A DNA stretch of 64,000 nucleotides from HTCC2207 sp002685195 (GCA_051201675.1 CP179212.1:434001-498000); one strand, 5' to 3'; positions 41,047 to 51,156 are shown, numbered from the stretch's first letter. The notes: generated from the letters alone by a model not told the origin. Numbers and translations are program-made.

Positions 41047-42861
41047 ATGAGCATTTTAAAAACCATCCTTAAATACGTAATGTCATTGATACTTATTGTC
41101 AGTCTTGGTCTATATGTCTGGTTTTGGGCAGCACCGGTGGGTGTCAATAATTACGTGAATAAAGTATCTATTCAGATGCTGTTTAAATCCCCTGAGTTAT
41201 TAACATCACTTGGTCTGATTGATAACTCTCCTTTGGATTTTCACAGCGACAAGTTGGGCGATTACGACAAAGAATCAGAGCTAGAAATGTTAGAGTTTTT
41301 GCGATCAAGCCGCAGAGGTCTAGACGATTATGGACCTGAAGGTCTTGAAGGGCAGGAGCTGTTGAGCTGGAAAATTGTTGCCTGGTTCTTTGATGACATT
41401 ATTCGCCAAAGTGAATTTGAGCATGGAGGTTACCGCGTTAATCAAATCTCAGGTGTAATGGTGAATACTCCGCAGTTCTTAACCGATCAACATCAAATCG
41501 TTGATGAACAAAGTTTCCTAAATTACATTTCGCGTCTTGAGGCTTTTGCTCGGGTTATAGGTGAAGTTAAATCTCGAGTGTTAGATGACCGAGATAATGG
41601 CACCGTGCCACCTGACTTTGTCATAGAAAAAGCTCTAGCAGGGATGCGATCTTTTTCTGATGGTGCAGTTGAGGCCAATCCTTTAGTGACTACATTATCC
41701 GAAAAACTTAAGGAACTGGACGGCATTAGTACTGAACGTAAGGCAGAGTTAACTCAGCAGTCATTGGCTGTTGTTGAGAACAAAATTATCCCCAAATATT
41801 TCGAAATGATAGAGGTTTTTGAAGAACTTTTAGTGACGAGTGACCACAATGCAGGCATTTGGCGACTACCCCAGGGAGAAGACATCTATCGGGCAGCACT
41901 ACGTTCAAATAATTCAACGAACTTAACTGCAGATGAGATACATGACATTGGTCTATCAGAGGTGGCACGTATTGAGCAAGAAATGGAGGTAATACTCATT
42001 GACCAGGGATTAGTAGATGACTCTATTGTTTCAAGAATTCGTTACCTGATGGAGTTGCCTGAGCATAACTTCCCTAATACTGATGAGGGGAGAGTCCAGC
42101 AGATAGATTATCTCAATGAAGTCAATGATCAACTAATGGCTGTGGTAGCTGACTACTTCATCACTATACCTCCACAACCTCTAGAGATTGTTAGAGTACC
42201 TGAGTATTCTCAGGACTCTGCACCTGGTGGTTACTATCAGCCGCCAGCATTTGACGGTTCTGCCCCCGGCCGTTTTTATATTAATCAAAAAGATACTAGA
42301 GATAATCCCCGCTGGACATTACCGACACTCATGTACCACGAAGGATCGCCTGGACATCACTTCCAGATATCAGCGGCGCAACTGATCGAAAATGTGCCAT
42401 TTTTAAGAAAAGTTAGTCCGTTTAGTGCCTATACAGAGGGTTGGGCCCTTTATTCTGAGCGTATAGCATCGAGTGATATGGGAATGTATAAAGATGATCC
42501 TTTGGGAGATCTAGGCCGCTTACAAGCAGAGATGTTTCGCGCTGTGCGGTTAGTGGTGGATACTGGTATGCACGCAAAACGCTGGAGCCGTGAAGAGGCC
42601 ATTGACTATATGTTGTCAAAGACAGGTATGACAGAGGATGAGGTTACACGTGAAATTGAACGCTATGTGGTGTGGCCAGGGCAAGCAACAGCCTACAAGG
42701 TTGGCCAACTTTATATTTTGAGGCTGCGAGCTATGGCTGAAAAAGAATTAGGCGACGGTTTTGATATTAAGGAATTCCACGAGATGATTCTGCTAAATGG
42801 GGCAATGCCATTAGAGATCTTAGAAGAGTCAGTCACTTTGTGGGTTAACGGCCAGAAATGA
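41047..42861 (+). CDS. DUF885 family protein, putative membrane-anchored metallopeptidase
   Basis: The 604-residue protein has one N-terminal membrane helix (about 10-32) followed by a large helical extracytoplasmic domain. The DUF885 signature MYHEGSPGHHFQ is at about 430, where His-Glu and the second His pair would bind zinc as in gluzincins. Downstream AYTEGWALYSER supplies the third ligand Glu, and VVWPGQATAYKVGQ is conserved. Family members are thought to be zinc peptidases, but substrates are unknown. It is flanked by stem-loops on both sides and so stands alone. Confidence 0.82.
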   Translation: MSILKTILKYVMSLILIVSLGLYVWFWAAPVGVNNYVNKVSIQMLFKSPELLTSLGLIDNSPLDFHSDKLGDYDKESELEMLEFLRSSRRGLDDYGPEGLEGQELLSWKIVAWFFDDIIRQSEFEHGGYRVNQISGVMVNTPQFLTDQHQIVDEQSFLNYISRLEAFARVIGEVKSRVLDDRDNGTVPPDFVIEKALAGMRSFSDGAVEANPLVTTLSEKLKELDGISTERKAELTQQSLAVVENKIIPKYFEMIEVFEELLVTSDHNAGIWRLPQGEDIYRAALRSNNSTNLTADEIHDIGLSEVARIEQEMEVILIDQGLVDDSIVSRIRYLMELPEHNFPNTDEGRVQQIDYLNEVNDQLMAVVADYFITIPPQPLEIVRVPEYSQDSAPGGYYQPPAFDGSAPGRFYINQKDTRDNPRWTLPTLMYHEGSPGHHFQISAAQLIENVPFLRKVSPFSAYTEGWALYSERIASSDMGMYKDDPLGDLGRLQAEMFRAVRLVVDTGMHAKRWSREEAIDYMLSKTGMTEDEVTREIERYVVWPGQATAYKVGQLYILRLRAMAEKELGDGFDIKEFHEMILLNGAMPLEILEESVTLWVNGQK

Positions 42862-42883
42862 CAGAATTTTAGTTGTAGAAACA

Positions 42884-42915
42884 GAAAAAAAGCCCTCATG
42901 AGAGGGCTTTGTATT
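42884..42915 (+). terminator. Rho-independent terminator after the DUF885 gene
   Basis: AGCCCTC and GAGGGCT pair perfectly around an ATGA loop, with A7 before and TTGTATTT after. It begins about 25 bases beyond the stop codon. Confidence 0.8.
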
Positions 42916-43016
42916 TATAGCCAGATAATTTTACCGCGTTGGTTTATTAACCCAGGCCTCCCAAATAGACTGAACTTAGCTTATGATTGAGGAATTCAAA
43001 TTTTAGGTCGATTCAA

Positions 43017-43511
43017 ATGAATAATATAACCAAGTTCATTGTTGGAATTACTATGCTTCTAGTTACTCACGTCGCCTATTCAGATACGGAAGTAGCTGAT
43101 ATTAAAAATCTTCTGACGCAAGAAAAGTTTGATCAGATGGGGCTGTCAAAATTATCTGATAGAGAATTGTCAGTATTGTACGACTGGATTAAGTCTGGAG
43201 ACTTTGAAGAACCTGTTGCTGAGAAGCCATCCATCAATACTGTTCAAGCTCCACTAAACCAGAGCGCCCCCAAAGCGGTTGATTTAGAGCGAAACCAAAC
43301 CATAAAAGCTACAATAAAAGGTGAATTCAGTGGCTGGTCTGGCAAGACTATTTTCAAGTTGAGTAATGGTCAGATATGGCGACAGAGAATAAAAGGCAAC
43401 TGGCGATATAGGGCTGAGTCCCCATCTGTAGAAATTAAGAAAAATTTTATGGGCTACTATGTGATGCGAGTTGACGATAAAAAGTCTGTTGGTGTGTCCC
43501 AAATCAAATGA
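43017..43511 (+). CDS. Secreted protein of unknown function
   Basis: From ATG 43017 the product is 164 residues with a signal peptide ending near HVAYS. The middle is an acidic/linker region (KLSDRELSVLYDWIKSGDFEE, then a Pro-rich stretch). The C-terminal ~65 residues form a compact beta domain: IKGEFSGWSGKTIFKLSNGQ, IWRQR, YYVMRVDDKKSVGV. The pattern 'G-W-x-G-K-T-x-F-x-L-x-N-G-Q-x-W' recurs in marine and plant-associated proteobacteria without a named role. It precedes sapC by 41 bases and may be part of the same unit. Confidence 0.55.
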   Translation: MNNITKFIVGITMLLVTHVAYSDTEVADIKNLLTQEKFDQMGLSKLSDRELSVLYDWIKSGDFEEPVAEKPSINTVQAPLNQSAPKAVDLERNQTIKATIKGEFSGWSGKTIFKLSNGQIWRQRIKGNWRYRAESPSVEIKKNFMGYYVMRVDDKKSVGVSQIK

Positions 43512-43552
43512 TTAAATGCGGGCTTATTAGCCTAATCCAAAAGGAAAAATGA

Positions 43553-44317
43553 ATGACTGAGGCATCAAAGTTAGATAAAAGTAAAAATACAACAAACTCA
43601 GCTGAAGGTAGTATGTACCTTTACGATCAGCCTGAGTATTTAAGCCGAGAGGCCCATGAGACACTCGGTTGGAGCATGCCGGAAGCTCCTTATGCTTTCG
43701 CAAAAGGAGTAAGTTCTATTCCTCTTGTAGTCACTGAGATTCCATCAGCCCAGAAGTATTATCCAATTGTTTTCTCAGGTAAGGAGAACGGACAGCCTTT
43801 GGCCATTCTTTCTACAGTGAGTGGAGACAACGTTTTTGTTTCTGACGGAATTTGGGAAAAGGATTATTACATACCTGCCTATTTGCGTCGGCATCCATTT
43901 GCTACTGTTCAAGGTGAAGGTAATAAGGTCGCTGTGGTCATCGATCGAGGGTCTGAAGGAATAGTAGAAAATAGCGATCTTCCCTTTTTTAAAGATGGAA
44001 ATATTTCCAAGGACACCCAGTCCATGATTGATTTCTCGGTTCAATATGAGCATGATCGATCGACCACCCAAAATTTTATGAAGACGATGTTATCTTTAGA
44101 TCTTCTTAGTGAGCAGCATGTGGGTCACTCTGTTGATGGAGAAGATCGAGCTTTCGCTAATTTCATCTCTATAGATGGGGAGAAATTCAATGCGTTGTCC
44201 CCAGAGCACTTGGCCAGTTTGCATGAACAAGGATACCTTGCCTTTATATATGGGCAGCTCTTCTCTCAAGAGCATTGGGGTAAGCTGATCTCTAGGATTC
44301 CGTCTTCATTGAGTTAA
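43553..44317 (+). CDS. SapC family protein
   Basis: The 254-residue protein matches the SapC family (PF07277): YPIVFSGKENGQPLAILS, the central segment DGIWEKDYYIPAYLRRHPFA with conserved Trp-Tyr and RRxPF, and the late LYxQ-like FIYGQLFSQEHW. SapC-like genes were named after a Campylobacter surface-layer locus; in marine gammaproteobacteria and Caulobacterales they accompany TonB receptors for oligosaccharides. The molecular role is not established. The TPR-oxygenase gene follows after 41 bases. Confidence 0.85.
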   Translation: MTEASKLDKSKNTTNSAEGSMYLYDQPEYLSREAHETLGWSMPEAPYAFAKGVSSIPLVVTEIPSAQKYYPIVFSGKENGQPLAILSTVSGDNVFVSDGIWEKDYYIPAYLRRHPFATVQGEGNKVAVVIDRGSEGIVENSDLPFFKDGNISKDTQSMIDFSVQYEHDRSTTQNFMKTMLSLDLLSEQHVGHSVDGEDRAFANFISIDGEKFNALSPEHLASLHEQGYLAFIYGQLFSQEHWGKLISRIPSSLS

Positions 44318-44358
44318 CAGTTCGACAATATATAATTTAAACTTATTTAGTTATTAAT

Positions 44359-46167
44359 ATGGCGACCTCCCAGGAAATATTTAAACAGGCACTTAGCTCT
44401 TTCCAAGCTGGGAGGTTAGATGATGCCACGGCGGAGATAGAAGACCTATTTAACGTAATGCCCGAAAATGCCGATGCTTTTCACTTAGCTGCACTTATTG
44501 AGAAGTCCAAGCTCAACTATAGTAAGTCAGAACAGTATTTTCGGCGTAGCTTAGAGTGCTCTAAAAAGCAGCCTGTGGTGCTTTCTAATTTAGCTAATTT
44601 ACTACGAACGATGGGACGCTTTGGTGAGGCGAACGAGTTTTATTTAGCTGCCATTGAGGCTGCGCCTACTTTCCGTGACGCGTGGGTTAATCGTGGGCTT
44701 ATGGCCAAAGACATGAAGGACTGGAACGAAGCAGAAAACTGCCTCAATCAGGCTTTGAAGCTTCAGAAAGACCCTGGTGTCTTTTCTGCTCTTTTACAGT
44801 TGCATATTGAGACCGGGAACAACGAGAGACTAATCAGCCAGAGTGTTGCGTTTCAAGATGAATATCCTAGTCTTTCTGAAGGTTATATCTATCAAGCTAA
44901 AGGATTAAAAAAGGATAATAATCGCGGTGCTCAGATGGTTTTGGAAAGTGCTTTATCGAAAGTTGATGATAGAGGACGGATTGAGTACGAATTGGGGTTA
45001 CTTCACTATGACACGGACAGCTTTGATATCGCGGAGCGTCATCTATTGAGTGCTTTGGAGGCATCACCTGAATTAATGGATGCCCATCGCACTCTGAATG
45101 AATTGTATTTTCAGACCGAGAATAGTAGATTTCTCCGATCTTACTCTGATGCTTTGGCCAAGATACCTTCGTCTGAGATTCTATTGCACAACATGGCTGC
45201 ATCTGAGGCAAGCGGAGGGCATTTAGATCAGGCAGTTGCCACTCTGAAGGGAGCTATTAAGCAAATTGGACATACACCATATCTGAGTCACGGGCTAGGA
45301 TCATTAATGGCGCGAAAAGGCGAGCTTGAGGAAGCTTTACCGTTGATTGATAAAGCGCTAGATCAGAACCCAACAAATCTTAGGTTTATATTAGATCGAG
45401 CTAGCCTTGATATAAGAATGGGCCATGCAGAGAAGTGTCAGTCTTTAATTTCTCGAGCTCTTTTAATTCAACCGTATAACCAAGAAACATGGGCGTATCA
45501 AGGGATTATCTGGCGGTTACAAAAGAATGACAAATACAAGTGGCTATATGATTATGACAAGTTCTTAAAGTCATATGAACTCCCTGTGCCAAATGGCTTC
45601 AAGTCGATTAGTGAGTTTATGGCGGAATTAAGTGATTACCTCGCAACCTTACATGTATCAACTAAGCAGCCGCTTGATCAGAGCGTGGTGCAGGGCACCC
45701 AGACCATGGGTGTTCTTTTGGAAGATCCCAACCCCTTGGTTGTGGCCTTTAAATCTGCGCTCAAACAGTGTGTAGACCATTATTTATCGACACTTAGCCC
45801 TGATAAAGAGCATCCTTTTTTATCGAGAATGGCAGATGGTTATGATTTTTCAGGAAGTTGGTCTGTGAGGTTAAAAAACTCCGGCCACCACAGCAACCAT
45901 GTTCATCCTTTTGGATGGTTGTCTTGCTGTTCCTATATATCTGTTCCAGATTTGTCCAAAAGTCGAGCAGGTTGGATCAAGTTTGGGGAAACGGCGCTTG
46001 ATTTGGGACTTAGTGAGTTAGTTTCGGAGGCAATTCAACCTGATATTGGCAAGTGTGTATTCTTTCCGAGTTATTTTTGGCACGGCACATATCCACTTGA
46101 GTCTGATGCTTATAGGGTCACTATCCCTTGTGATATAGACCCTGTCAGGCTCCTATCATCGAGTTGA
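44359..46167 (+). CDS. TPR protein with C-terminal putative 2OG-Fe(II) oxygenase domain
   Basis: The 602-residue protein starts with around ten TPR-like helical repeats (residues 1-400; for example AVATLKGAIKQIGHTPYLSHGLG). It ends with a domain like PF13759, putative 2OG-Fe(II) oxygenase. The proposed iron ligands are in HSNHVHPFGWLSCCSYIS (511-528) and His575 in FFPSYFWHGTYP, and Arg586 (YRVTIP) would bind 2-oxoglutarate. It may hydroxylate a protein or peptide partner bound by the TPRs. It follows sapC and overlaps the tail of the opposite-strand lipoprotein gene by 12 bases. Confidence 0.8.
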   Translation: MATSQEIFKQALSSFQAGRLDDATAEIEDLFNVMPENADAFHLAALIEKSKLNYSKSEQYFRRSLECSKKQPVVLSNLANLLRTMGRFGEANEFYLAAIEAAPTFRDAWVNRGLMAKDMKDWNEAENCLNQALKLQKDPGVFSALLQLHIETGNNERLISQSVAFQDEYPSLSEGYIYQAKGLKKDNNRGAQMVLESALSKVDDRGRIEYELGLLHYDTDSFDIAERHLLSALEASPELMDAHRTLNELYFQTENSRFLRSYSDALAKIPSSEILLHNMAASEASGGHLDQAVATLKGAIKQIGHTPYLSHGLGSLMARKGELEEALPLIDKALDQNPTNLRFILDRASLDIRMGHAEKCQSLISRALLIQPYNQETWAYQGIIWRLQKNDKYKWLYDYDKFLKSYELPVPNGFKSISEFMAELSDYLATLHVSTKQPLDQSVVQGTQTMGVLLEDPNPLVVAFKSALKQCVDHYLSTLSPDKEHPFLSRMADGYDFSGSWSVRLKNSGHHSNHVHPFGWLSCCSYISVPDLSKSRAGWIKFGETALDLGLSELVSEAIQPDIGKCVFFPSYFWHGTYPLESDAYRVTIPCDIDPVRLLSSS

Positions 46168-46455
46168 CGAGTCGTTGCCAATCGTCCGTTGGCTTCGTCT
46201 CTCCACTTTCATTTCTTCTGTTGCCTGTTTAATGACGTCTCTTTGCCTCTTGGTGTAACAGGTTTTCTCTTTGATTAATTTACCTAGTTTTTTCTCATAA
46301 GTACAAATAATATCGCTTTCACTAGCATTTGCGGAGCTCGCAAGACGTTCATCAGAAGTGGGGGATGGTTTTGCCTTATCACTGGCATTAGAGGCACAGC
46401 CTGCAGCAAAAAAAACCATGAATGCTACTAACAATAGAGATTTCATCATGTACAT
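46156..46455 (-). CDS. Small lipoprotein of unknown function
   Basis: The 99-residue product has a lipoprotein signal (LLVAFMVFFAAGC, Cys20) and a Ser/Ala-rich linker. It ends with a basic domain containing IICTYEKKLGKLIKEKTCYTKRQRD, again the C...GSxI..R.C.T..QRD pattern common in small proteobacterial outer-membrane lipoproteins. AAGGA seven bases before the first ATG supports the start. Its 3' end overlaps the oxygenase gene tail to tail. Confidence 0.6.
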   Translation of the reverse strand: MYMMKSLLLVAFMVFFAAGCASNASDKAKPSPTSDERLASSANASESDIICTYEKKLGKLIKEKTCYTKRQRDVIKQATEEMKVERRSQRTIGNDSSTR

Positions 46456-46595
46456 AAATATGTCCTTAAATCCGGAAATTAATTATTTTTTATTATACGA
46501 TATCTTTGAGTGATTAGACTACAAATGCACCTCAATTGAAGGGCTAATCTATCTTGCTTGAATATGAAAGTGTAGAGAGTGGAATATCCAACTAA

Positions 46596-48224
46596 TCAAC
46601 TGTTAAGACACATTAATTGAGATTTGTAATTGCGCCATCTCCCCGATGAATTACGATGTAGCGGTTGCCGCACTTGCCAGACGCTTGCTGTACTCACAAC
46701 ATTGCGCAACGAGTGAAACTCAAGGCAAGATGTATCCCAGTTAAGTCCGAGAAAGATTAGCACTTCAGAGAGAACCTGTTTCGGATTTCTTACTAAATCA
46801 TCGTAGTCTACTATATGGATTGTAGAGCTAAACAACGATATCCAATGTTCGGTCAATCGATTTAACTCACTGGCGTAAAAACTTATATCCTCAAGGTCAC
46901 AGGCATAATTCATGTCCCGGCCGAATCGATGCGAGTATATCGATAAGCAGTTATCCATAAGTTGACGGCGTGTCACTATTACACGAGCCTTCGGAAATAC
47001 ACTTTTAATAAGGCCTATATGGAGTGCATTATCCGGGCGCTTATCAGTGATTAATGCGTCTGAGGGTGAGATGCCACTTAACTTTCGAGTATAGTCTTGG
47101 GCTATGGATTCAATTAAGTGCTCGGGATAGCCAGACTCAGGAGGATTGTCAGCATCGATTCTTTTCGCGGTTCTGGGAAAGAAATCTAATTCACCTCCAG
47201 CCGTAACCTGAGGGTGGGAAGCTAACATCTGTTCTAATAGGGTGGAACCAGATCGAAACATCCCTGTTATAAAAACGGGTTCAGCCTTGTTTTTATGCTC
47301 GTACTTCTCAAGCCAAGAAGACGAGTAAGCCCTTATCAATGAGTCAACTCTGTCACTAAAGGTGCGACGATCAAACTTTCCAACTAATTCTTGATTAATT
47401 TTGTTAGCTTCCTGCCAACTGCTGAACGCAGCTTTATAGCTTTGCTGTTGGTCGTATAATTTTCCTAACGCATAAAGACAGTCAACACGAGCATCTTTTA
47501 CAACTGATGGATGTCGGATCAGCATTTCAAGTTCTGATATTAAGTTTGATACATCACCTCCACTCGTTGCCAAGGCTAATCTTGCGCTGGCTTTTCCATG
47601 ATAGGGGTTGAGATGTCGTATCTTTCCAAATTGTATTTTTGCACTCTCTCTATTTCCAGAGTCTTCTTCTAGGTTTCCTAGGTTGTATAGAGCATCTACA
47701 TAACTAGGATTTATTTTAAGAGCTATCACCAAATGCTTTTTAGCCTCGTCAGGGGAAAACAACCAAGACGAATAAATACTAGCCATATTTAGGTGGGCTT
47801 CTTCAGAGCCTTGCAGCCCAAGATCAATCGATTTTTGATAATTGATCAGTGCTTGCCTGTGCTCTGCGGCACGATTGAGAAACCACGCATAGTTGAAGTA
47901 TAAATCCGGATGCTGAAATAGCGAAAGCAGAGGCTTAAAGACCTCAGGAGCACGACTAGTTTCGCCGTTATCAAGATAAAATTGAGCTAGCCTAATCGAG
48001 TATTGAAGGTTCTCTGGTGCAATGCCCACTAGGGATTTTAATGCAGATTCTGTAATCTCTGAATTTTTAGAATTTAGTCCAATTTTAACTTTGAGTGCTT
48101 GCGCCGCCTCATTTTCAGAATCCGCAGTAAGTACCTGCTCTATTAATGATAGCGCATCAGTGAAGTTCTGTTGCTGTGCCATAGCTTCTGCTTGGCGTAA
48201 AATTGTGGAGACAGAGTTTTTCAA
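46596..48224 (-). CDS. TPR-sulfotransferase fusion protein
   Basis: The 542-residue protein carries about seven TPR repeats (residues 1-300) and a C-terminal PAPS-dependent sulfotransferase domain. The 5'-phosphosulphate loop is FITGMFRSGSTLLEQML (318-334), and the 3'-phosphate motif is RVIVTRRQLMDNCLSIY (414-430). It resembles TPR-sulfotransferases that modify tyrosines or carbohydrates; the acceptor is unknown. The longest start is a TTG at 48224, and an ATG at 48182 is possible. It runs in the same direction as the TonB receptor gene, behind the stem-loop at 48302-48336. Confidence 0.82.
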   Translation of the reverse strand: MKNSVSTILRQAEAMAQQQNFTDALSLIEQVLTADSENEAAQALKVKIGLNSKNSEITESALKSLVGIAPENLQYSIRLAQFYLDNGETSRAPEVFKPLLSLFQHPDLYFNYAWFLNRAAEHRQALINYQKSIDLGLQGSEEAHLNMASIYSSWLFSPDEAKKHLVIALKINPSYVDALYNLGNLEEDSGNRESAKIQFGKIRHLNPYHGKASARLALATSGGDVSNLISELEMLIRHPSVVKDARVDCLYALGKLYDQQQSYKAAFSSWQEANKINQELVGKFDRRTFSDRVDSLIRAYSSSWLEKYEHKNKAEPVFITGMFRSGSTLLEQMLASHPQVTAGGELDFFPRTAKRIDADNPPESGYPEHLIESIAQDYTRKLSGISPSDALITDKRPDNALHIGLIKSVFPKARVIVTRRQLMDNCLSIYSHRFGRDMNYACDLEDISFYASELNRLTEHWISLFSSTIHIVDYDDLVRNPKQVLSEVLIFLGLNWDTSCLEFHSLRNVVSTASVWQVRQPLHRNSSGRWRNYKSQLMCLNS

Positions 48225-48301
48225 AAGTTACCGTTTCAGCATTAATAGCAAAGAATATAATTATAGCGGTATGTTTGTAACTTGTGGTAAGTGGCATACA
48301 T

Positions 48302-48336
48302 AAAAAAACAGCGAGCCTAGGCCCGCTGTTTTTATC
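48302..48336. terminator. Terminator behind the TonB receptor gene
   Basis: AACAGCG and CGCTGTT pair around the self-complementary loop AGCCTAGGCC, with A-run and T-run on either side. It lies 20 bases after the receptor stop and before the sulfotransferase start on the minus strand, so it could reduce read-through between these genes. Confidence 0.75.
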
Positions 48337-48354
48337 TTACTAAGTAGCTAAAGT

Positions 48355-51156
48355 TTAGAAGCTGAAAGTTACATCAGCATAAACATAACGTCCGAGAACG
48401 TCATACTTACCGTAAGAGTTAGCATTGTCTGGATTCAAGCCACCGCCAACCATTGGTGTCTCTTTGTCCAGCAAGTTGCGAGCTCCGCCACTGAATGTGA
48501 TGTTTTCAGATAAAGTATAGCTTCCGTTTACATCTAAGTAGCTTACTGCATCTAGAGCACCAGCTGCAGCCAATGTGTCGGCTGTACCTTGGTAATCCAC
48601 TTTTCCGAAGTAACGCCATGCTGCACCAACAGTCCAATCATCCTTGGAGTAAGTTGCAGACAGGGTGTGTCTCCAGTCCATGTTTGGACCTGTACACTGG
48701 TCATCGTTAGCAATGCCGTTACAGTCATAGCGAGTTGACTCAACACCAGGTAAAACTAGAACTTCTTTATCAAGAGATCTAGACCCCATTAACTTCAGGT
48801 TCAAATCACCACCGGCAACATCCATGCCATAGGTAGCGGCAATATCAACACCGGCGAAGTTAAGTTCACCCAAGTTTGTATCAGTGCTAGTGACGTAACC
48901 AGACGTTCCAAGCCATAAAGTACCTGCATTACCTCGGTTAATCAGTGCACACAATGCTGCATTACCATTTTCAGCACACTCTTTAATCGAAGTTGCCGCA
49001 CTAACAGAACCGATGGCGTCTTCTAACTCAACACTCCACCAGTCAATCGACATTGTTAGGTCGTCAATTGGATTAGCAACGATACCGAAGGTTAACGTAT
49101 CAGCAACCTCTGGATCTAACTCAGTGTTACCACCATAAAGTGCGTTGTACTGACTTGCCGGACTCGCCACAATATTTCCATATTGAGCTGCAGTAACACC
49201 AGTCAGTGCACACTGAGCGGCAGTATAAGTAGGATCATCTCCAGCACATGGATCAGAACCAGCCCATAGCCCTTGGTTTTGCGGCGCAAACATAGTAGTT
49301 ATAGAAGGTGAGCGAATAGTACGATTGTAGCCAGTACGGATCGTCATCGAAGCCAGTGGACTATAAGTAACACCAAGCTTATACGTATTGTGGTTTCCTG
49401 AAGTACTGTAGTCAGATGCTCTAAAGCCAAGTTCAGCATCTAGATTCTCAAGTACCGGTATAGCTGCCTCGAAGAACACGTCAGTCACATTGAAGCTACC
49501 CTCAATACTCTTAGTAGCGCCACCTTGACCCAATAACATGCCTTCTTCGAAAACAGTATCAGAATCACGGTCATAGCTCATATCACGACGCTCAACACCC
49601 ATTGCAATAACTATGCTGCTATCAGATGTAGGCAAGCTGAAGCCAGTATCACGACTCACTTGAGCATTGAAGATCTCTGTTGAAAGATCTGCTCGAAGCA
49701 TAGCAACACCTGTTAATTTCCCTGCTTGCTCAGGAGTAACGCCCTGATAAGTAAATACGCTATACGTATTGTCCAGCAGTGCTTCACCAATCCTCGGTGC
49801 AAAGAAGTCATTAATGTAGGTGACACTGGAGTCAACACTGTTCTTTTGATAGTTGACATCATAGTCCCAACCTGCAGCTTCTCCTCGAGCACCCAGTACT
49901 ACTCTAAAGGAAGCATTGGTCATAACAGAAGCCCGTGGACCACCTTCAACGTTTCGCTTACCGATGTAAACTGCGAAATCATCCCCAGAACCAAGGCCCC
50001 AAGTATCAGTCAACTGTTGACGTTGTGTGTCATTGAGCAACTCAGAATCATATGGAAGAGCATACTCCTCAGCAAAGAATGTTCCAGATTCAGCAATCTG
50101 TGCCTTAGTGTTGTAGTCAGTTGCCATAATTTCAGCATAAAGCTCAACAGAATCATTGATCCGCAAGTCCATCATCGAACCAATGCTCCACTTCTCATCA
50201 GGACGCATGAAGTGGTTGATTGGAGCATAGTTGTAGATGTTGCCTGAAGAAGGAACGAAGCTAGAGTCCGAACCTAAGGTCCAGTATTCATAGGTATCCC
50301 AGTCAAGGGCACCATCAACAATCTGGGAGATGTAGAAGTTTGGAACAATCGCGTTACCAGACCCACCACAAGAAGTACCTGTGCTATTTAAAGCACATGA
50401 GGAGTAATCACGTGATCCCTGACGAAGCTCCGAGCCTTTACGCCAAGTAACATAAGTAGTCGCATGTCCTTTACCATCGGCAAAACTACTGCCCATAACC
50501 AAGTCTATTGTGTCTGCTCGACCATCAATGCCGTCACTGCCTTTTGGATAATCAAAACCTTTAGCATCCATCAAGCCCGCGACGTAGCCGTTGTCATTGT
50601 CATGCATAAAGCCGCTTGTACCAACGTTCAACTCAACGCCTTCAAAATCTGAGCGCAATACGAAGTTAACAACACCAGCCACCGCATCAGCACCATAAGT
50701 TGTAGATGCACCACCTGTTAGCACTTCTACTCTTTCAATCATTGCAGTAGGAATTTGGTTTGTATCAGCAGACGAGCTGTATGCACTACCACCACCCATA
50801 CGACGGCCATTGATTAGAGTCAAAGTCCGGCTAGACCCCATGCCTCGAAGATCAAGTGATGCAGTACCAGTTGCGCCATTTGAAATATAAGAGTTTTGCC
50901 CAGCTTCTAACTGAGGAAGACTGTTCAAAAAATCTTCAATCTTGTTGATACCTGTCGCTGCTATATCTGCAGCGTTAGAGACTACAACTGGGCTCGCACT
51001 TTCAAATCCATCAGATCTTTTAATAAGTGAACCAGTAACGACGACTTCTTCAAGTGTCTCGTCCTGAGCATATACGCTGCCTGTGGCCATAACGCCTGTA
51101 ACAGCAGCAATTCCCATAGCAGTTTTTACCGCCATAGACATTTTATTGTGAATCAT
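48355..51156 (-). CDS. TonB-dependent outer-membrane receptor
   Basis: The 933-residue protein has a signal peptide (ends ATGSVYAQ), then a TonB box-like DETLEEVVVTGSLIKR. The plug domain (about 40-165) includes LDLRGMGSSRTLTLINGRRM and IERVEVLTGGASTTYGADAVAGVVNFVLR. The barrel closes with a terminal aromatic strand YVYADVTFSF. Tandem Cys pairs in extracellular loops (CALNSTGTSCGG, DPCAGDDPTYTAAQC, CAENGNAALC) suggest disulphides. This group typically imports oligosaccharides or peptides. GGGAGA lies seven bases before the ATG. It is next to sapC and TPR-modifier genes. Confidence 0.92.
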   Translation of the reverse strand: MIHNKMSMAVKTAMGIAAVTGVMATGSVYAQDETLEEVVVTGSLIKRSDGFESASPVVVSNAADIAATGINKIEDFLNSLPQLEAGQNSYISNGATGTASLDLRGMGSSRTLTLINGRRMGGGSAYSSSADTNQIPTAMIERVEVLTGGASTTYGADAVAGVVNFVLRSDFEGVELNVGTSGFMHDNDNGYVAGLMDAKGFDYPKGSDGIDGRADTIDLVMGSSFADGKGHATTYVTWRKGSELRQGSRDYSSCALNSTGTSCGGSGNAIVPNFYISQIVDGALDWDTYEYWTLGSDSSFVPSSGNIYNYAPINHFMRPDEKWSIGSMMDLRINDSVELYAEIMATDYNTKAQIAESGTFFAEEYALPYDSELLNDTQRQQLTDTWGLGSGDDFAVYIGKRNVEGGPRASVMTNASFRVVLGARGEAAGWDYDVNYQKNSVDSSVTYINDFFAPRIGEALLDNTYSVFTYQGVTPEQAGKLTGVAMLRADLSTEIFNAQVSRDTGFSLPTSDSSIVIAMGVERRDMSYDRDSDTVFEEGMLLGQGGATKSIEGSFNVTDVFFEAAIPVLENLDAELGFRASDYSTSGNHNTYKLGVTYSPLASMTIRTGYNRTIRSPSITTMFAPQNQGLWAGSDPCAGDDPTYTAAQCALTGVTAAQYGNIVASPASQYNALYGGNTELDPEVADTLTFGIVANPIDDLTMSIDWWSVELEDAIGSVSAATSIKECAENGNAALCALINRGNAGTLWLGTSGYVTSTDTNLGELNFAGVDIAATYGMDVAGGDLNLKLMGSRSLDKEVLVLPGVESTRYDCNGIANDDQCTGPNMDWRHTLSATYSKDDWTVGAAWRYFGKVDYQGTADTLAAAGALDAVSYLDVNGSYTLSENITFSGGARNLLDKETPMVGGGLNPDNANSYGKYDVLGRYVYADVTFSF

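Noticed and set aside
49726..50247. 173-residue open frame antisense to the TonB receptor
   Set aside because: Receptor motifs on the minus strand are unambiguous and the antisense product has no recognisable features.
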